Assembly (NCBI RefSeq): GCF_003344535.1 | Contig: NZ_QPKS01000004.1 | Location: forward strand, 124,001-188,000 | Reading direction: 5' to 3' | DNA: 64,000 nt | Origin: Exiguobacterium flavidum | GTDB taxonomy: Bacteria; Bacillota; Bacilli; Exiguobacteriales; Exiguobacteriaceae | Shown: positions 61,137 through 64,000 of the stretch, piece by piece | Position numbering within the stretch: position 1 is the stretch's first letter | How the letters are laid out: the number at the start of each line of letters is the position of its first letter | Notes under the pieces: model-generated | What the model was told of the DNA's origin: nothing | The model's input: only the letters and a program-made list of their open reading frames with translations | Database searches by the model: none | Translations under genes and position numbers: made by a program

Positions 61137-61774
61137 AGAGCGAACGTAAAATCATCCCGTTCCCGACCACCGTGTCGGAAGCAGAAATGAATGCGGCGCT
61201 GAAAGCGATGTATCAGGAGGCTGCTGTTTCACGCAGCACCGACTGGGTGGCATTCATCGAAGAGATCGCGACGGAAGGCCGCTGGTATATGAAGGACGCG
61301 GAATTGTTCCGTGACCTGTTCGTCGACTGGGCGATTTTCTATGAGACGGATGAGGAAGGGAAGACGCCGCACGGGCGCTTCCTCGAACGGTCGAAGGAAG
61401 AGCTTTCGCACGGACTCTACCGTGCACTTCGCGGACTTGCCGATCCGGTCCCTTCCTTGTTTGAAGTCGGAGAGGATGGCGTGACGGATATCATGTCCGG
61501 CCAGGTCTATCAGCCGGATCTTTCTGAGATCGATGTCGAGCAGGGTGATGTACTCGTCGGCAAGATGCTCTATATCGCAGGAAAGTGGCGTTTCGCGATC
61601 GCCTACATGAAGGTAGGGAAGAAACTCGTACCGGAAGTCAAAGCGCTGCTCGACGACTTCGTCAATGAAGTCGGTGAGGACGCATTACTGCGCCAATATC
61701 CGGAGTTCTGCGCCGAGTTGATCGACCTGTTGCTCGATATCGAGGAAGGAAACATCACACCTCGTCCCGAGTGA
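61133..61774 (+). CDS. Hypothetical helical protein, coupled to the helicase
   Basis: A 213-residue acidic protein with ATG overlapping the helicase stop. It looks helical throughout, with repeated aromatic-acidic patterns (VAFIEEIATEGRWYMKDAEL; FLERSKEELSHGLYRALRGLADP), and no signal peptide, zinc knuckle or nucleotide loop. It does not match a family I recognise. The tight link to a ribosome-assembly helicase makes an RNA or ribosome role possible but unproved. Confidence 0.7.
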   Translation: MKSERKIIPFPTTVSEAEMNAALKAMYQEAAVSRSTDWVAFIEEIATEGRWYMKDAELFRDLFVDWAIFYETDEEGKTPHGRFLERSKEELSHGLYRALRGLADPVPSLFEVGEDGVTDIMSGQVYQPDLSEIDVEQGDVLVGKMLYIAGKWRFAIAYMKVGKKLVPEVKALLDDFVNEVGEDALLRQYPEFCAELIDLLLDIEEGNITPRPE

Positions 61775-61787
61775 AGAAAAGAATGTC

Positions 61788-61829
61788 AAAAAGTCCTTCA
61801 TCCCTCTAGCGAGGAATGAAGGACTTTTT
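61788..61829 (+). terminator. Terminator of the helicase operon
   Basis: AAAAAGTCCTTCATCCCT and AGGAATGAAGGACTTTTT form a long stem with T5, before the convergent ABC-F gene. Confidence 0.9.
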
Positions 61830-61858
61830 GCGGTGCCTGTCATTCAGGGGGAAGAAGT

Positions 61859-63739
61859 TCAATCCCGCTTTGCTGCTTCGACGGCTTCGACTTTTTCCGA
61901 AAGGCGCGTCCATTCGTCCATCAGGGCGTCGAGTTCCTCCTTGGATCGCTCGATCATCTTATACAGGTCGTTGACCTTGCCGATATCGCTCCCGGCGCTG
62001 CTTAGCTCCTGTTCTTCGGAGGAGAGCCGCTCCTCTACCCTCGCGATTCGCTCCTCGATCGTCTCCCAGTCCTGTTGCTCCTGATACGTCAGCTTCGGTG
62101 CGGTCTTCTTCTCGCGTACGACCTCTTTTTTCGGTGCGACGGCTTGCGGTGTCGTTCGCTGATCGAGGTAGTCCGTATAGAGACCATGGTACGTGACGAC
62201 CTGTCCATCCTCGAAGGCGATCAGGCGATCGACGGTCCGGTCGAGGAAGTAGCGGTCGTGGCTGACCGTGATGACTGTACCGGGGAAGGACTCGAGATAG
62301 TCCTCGAGCACGGAGAGTGTTTCCGTATCGAGATCATTCGTCGGCTCATCGAGGAACAATACGTTCGGCTCCTCCATTAAAATCGTGAGCAGCTTCAGTC
62401 TGCGGCGTTCACCGCCAGACAGCTTGCCAATCGGCTTATACTGGGCTTCCGGCTTGAACAAGAATTGCTCGAGCATCTGGCTCGCGGTGATTTCCTGACC
62501 GTCGAGAGTCGTGATGACTTTCGCGATCCGTTCGACCTCGTCGATGACACGGCGTTCCGGGTTCGGGAATTCGGCGAACTGCCCGTAGAATCCGACTTTG
62601 ACCGTCTCGCCATGAATGACTTCACCGGATGTCGGATCGAGCTGTTTCGCGAGAATCGCGAGCAAGGTCGATTTACCGCTTCCGTTTCTTCCGACGATCC
62701 CGTAACGTTCCTTTCGGCCGAACAACCAGTTGAAGTCGCTGAACAGCACGCGATCGCCGAACCGTTGGCCGACGCTGATTGCCTCGATGACTTTCTTGCC
62801 TAGACGGGTCGAACCGACCTGTACTTCGAGAGACTCGTCCTCTTCACCAAACGACTGCTCTTGCAGGGCATCGACACGCTGGATCCTTGCCTTTTGCTTC
62901 GTCGTCCGGGCTTTCGCACCGCGTCTCAGCCAAGCGAGTTCGCGGCGCAGGATGTTTTGGCGCTTCTCTTCCATGGAAGTCGCCCGTTCCCGGCGTTCCG
63001 CCCGCTTCTCGAGAAAGGACTCATAGTTCCCGACATAGAAGTAGGCCGCGCCATTCGCGATTTCCATCATGTGGTTCGTTACGCGGTTGAGGAAATACCG
63101 GTCGTGGGTGATCAAGATGACGGCGCCGCGGTATTCCCTGATCTGTCCCTCGAGCCACGCGATCGTCTCGGCATCGAGTTCGTTGGTCGGCTCATCGAGC
63201 AGGAGGAGGTCCGCCTCGTCGAGCAACGCCTCGGCTAGGGCGACGCGCTTACGCTGGCCGCCTGAGAGGGAACCGATTTTCGCTTCGATGTCCGTGATGC
63301 CAAGTCGATTCAAAATCATCTTGAGCCGGGACTCGGTGTCCCAGGCTCCTGCGGCATCGACTTCCGTCTGAGCAACGAGGAGGCGGTTCAGCAACTGCTC
63401 GTTCGAAGGGTCATGTTCGAGAGCGAGACGAGCTGTCTCATAGCGGCGAAGCACTTCGATCGTCGGCGTTTTGCCGGACAGAAGCACCTCCATGACGCTT
63501 GATGTTTCAGGATAATCAGCTGTCTGGGAAAGAAGGCGGATGCGGTAGTCATTAGGATGGTTGATCGTTCCGGCGTCAGCCGTCTCCGTCCCGGCCAAGA
63601 TGTGCAACAAGGTCGATTTTCCTGTCCCGTTGACACCGATGATCCCGATCCGGTCTCCTTTCGTGACGGAGAACGTGACATCCTCGAAGACGACCTTGTC
63701 AGCGAATTCCTTCTTCAATTGTTCTACTTTGAGTATCAT
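61859..63739 (-). CDS. ABC-F translation factor, YfmR/Uup-like
   Basis: A 626-residue twin-ATPase: GVNGTGKSTLLHIL and LSGGQRKRVALAEAL, then GRNGSGKSTLLAIL and LSGGERRRLKLLTIL, each with LFLDEPTN or LLLDEPTN. A C-terminal coiled coil (about 545-620) is the Uup mark. Length is near the 629 of Bacillus YfmR, which relieves ribosome stalls (for instance at proline runs) along with EF-P. Stop at 61859; start four bases into the acyltransferase gene. Confidence 0.92.
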   Translation of the reverse strand: MILKVEQLKKEFADKVVFEDVTFSVTKGDRIGIIGVNGTGKSTLLHILAGTETADAGTINHPNDYRIRLLSQTADYPETSSVMEVLLSGKTPTIEVLRRYETARLALEHDPSNEQLLNRLLVAQTEVDAAGAWDTESRLKMILNRLGITDIEAKIGSLSGGQRKRVALAEALLDEADLLLLDEPTNELDAETIAWLEGQIREYRGAVILITHDRYFLNRVTNHMMEIANGAAYFYVGNYESFLEKRAERRERATSMEEKRQNILRRELAWLRRGAKARTTKQKARIQRVDALQEQSFGEEDESLEVQVGSTRLGKKVIEAISVGQRFGDRVLFSDFNWLFGRKERYGIVGRNGSGKSTLLAILAKQLDPTSGEVIHGETVKVGFYGQFAEFPNPERRVIDEVERIAKVITTLDGQEITASQMLEQFLFKPEAQYKPIGKLSGGERRRLKLLTILMEEPNVLFLDEPTNDLDTETLSVLEDYLESFPGTVITVSHDRYFLDRTVDRLIAFEDGQVVTYHGLYTDYLDQRTTPQAVAPKKEVVREKKTAPKLTYQEQQDWETIEERIARVEERLSSEEQELSSAGSDIGKVNDLYKMIERSKEELDALMDEWTRLSEKVEAVEAAKRD

Positions 63740-64000
63740 TTCTTTTCACCTTCTACGATCTGTCTGATTTGCTGTTCTACGAGACTGACGAGTTCCTTTT
63801 GCGGCAAGCTCGTCGAATCGATTGGCGGAAGTACGGTGACGGTGACATCCGCAGGACGGATCCGGCCGGTCTCCTCCATGACGCGATAGCTGCCTGAAAT
63901 AGCGACAGGCACGATCTTTACTCCACTTGATGTCGCAAGCGTGAAGCTTCCCGCCTTGAAGGGAGCCATCGTCCCGCCGCGCGAACGTGTCCCTTCAGGG
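63736..64000 (-). CDS. plsC: 1-acyl-glycerol-3-phosphate acyltransferase (C-terminal part)
   Basis: Only the last 88 codons are in the window. The frame starts with PEGTRSRGGTMAPFKAGSF, the conserved block III of PlsC enzymes, followed by VPVAISGSYRVME. These enzymes make phosphatidic acid at the inner membrane. The gene overlaps the ABC-F gene by four bases and continues off the right edge. Confidence 0.88.
   Translation of the reverse strand, partial: PEGTRSRGGTMAPFKAGSFTLATSSGVKIVPVAISGSYRVMEETGRIRPADVTVTVLPPIDSTSLPQKELVSLVEQQIRQIVEGEKK

Noticed and set aside
1-64000. CRISPR arrays, prophage, insertion sequences and rRNA
   Set aside because: Reading the whole window showed no spaced direct repeats, no integrase, transposase or phage structural genes, and no rRNA. 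The only RNA gene is tRNA-Gly.

Overview
The window reads as chromosomal DNA of a low-to-mid-GC Firmicute of the order Bacillales, most likely Exiguobacterium or a close relative (inference, not proven). The grounds are a Bacillus-type argCJBD-carAB-argF operon, a lia cell-envelope stress operon, a T-box ahead of asnA, an Fnr with a C-terminal cysteine cluster, a three-gene ba3-type oxidase, strong AGGAGG ribosome sites, and frequent GTG and TTG starts. No prophage, transposase, CRISPR array or rRNA was seen. Almost everything is ordinary core or accessory metabolism.  Layout. 1-8.1 kb: a partial GNAT-like gene, a small exported protein, an unrecognised helical protein, an NfrA-type flavin reductase, an LCP wall-polymer ligase with a long basic tail, an NmrA-like reductase, a ResA-like thioredoxin, a zinc-ribbon protein, a DUF3006-like protein and an NhaC antiporter. 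8.1-11.5 kb: a probable 31-residue membrane peptide, the two U32 proteins of the TrhP type (tRNA hydroxyuridine), and a TetR regulator. 11.5-20.7 kb: seven arginine genes, mostly overlapping, from one promoter with an ArgR-like repeat. 20.7-26.1 kb: an MBL hydrolase, tRNA-Gly(UCC), a pair resembling an Imm11-type protein and a partner, then a leftward fhs, hydrolase and DUF523 operon.  26.1-38.3 kb: an ABC sugar importer split in two. The permeases are at 26.2-28.0 kb, the lipoprotein binding protein at 33.0-34.3 kb, and a YesM/YesN two-component system at 35.8-38.3 kb. Permease and binding-protein promoters share a bipartite motif next to cre-like sites. Between them lie a streptothricin acetyltransferase homologue, asnA with its T-box, a DedA protein and a K+/H+ antiporter. 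An NCS2 purine permease with a PurR box and deoD follow.  39.1-45.0 kb: an aldehyde dehydrogenase and a teichoic-acid group (tagD and three CDP-glycerol glycerophosphotransferase-like genes). 45.3-48.5 kb: fnr and a ba3 cytochrome oxidase operon whose promoter carries a perfect TGTGA-N6-TCACA palindrome in activator position. 48.5-52.0 kb: leftward liaI-H-F-S-R without liaG. 52.1-54.2 kb: rsgA behind a short leader ORF, a repeat-like gap, and a RimJ/RimL-type acetyltransferase. 54.2-56.2 kb: an antibiotic-resistance-class ABC-F gene behind a leader with an intrinsic terminator. 56.2-59.2 kb: pflB-pflA. 59.3-64 kb: an unrecognised protein, a YfmL-like DEAD helicase with a coupled unknown gene, a YfmR/Uup-like ABC-F, and the end of plsC.  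The most interesting signals are regulatory: the motif tying the split sugar importer together, the Fnr site before the oxidase, and the leader regions before the ABC-F gene and rsgA. No clearly new multi-gene system was found; the Imm11-like pair is the best candidate for one.
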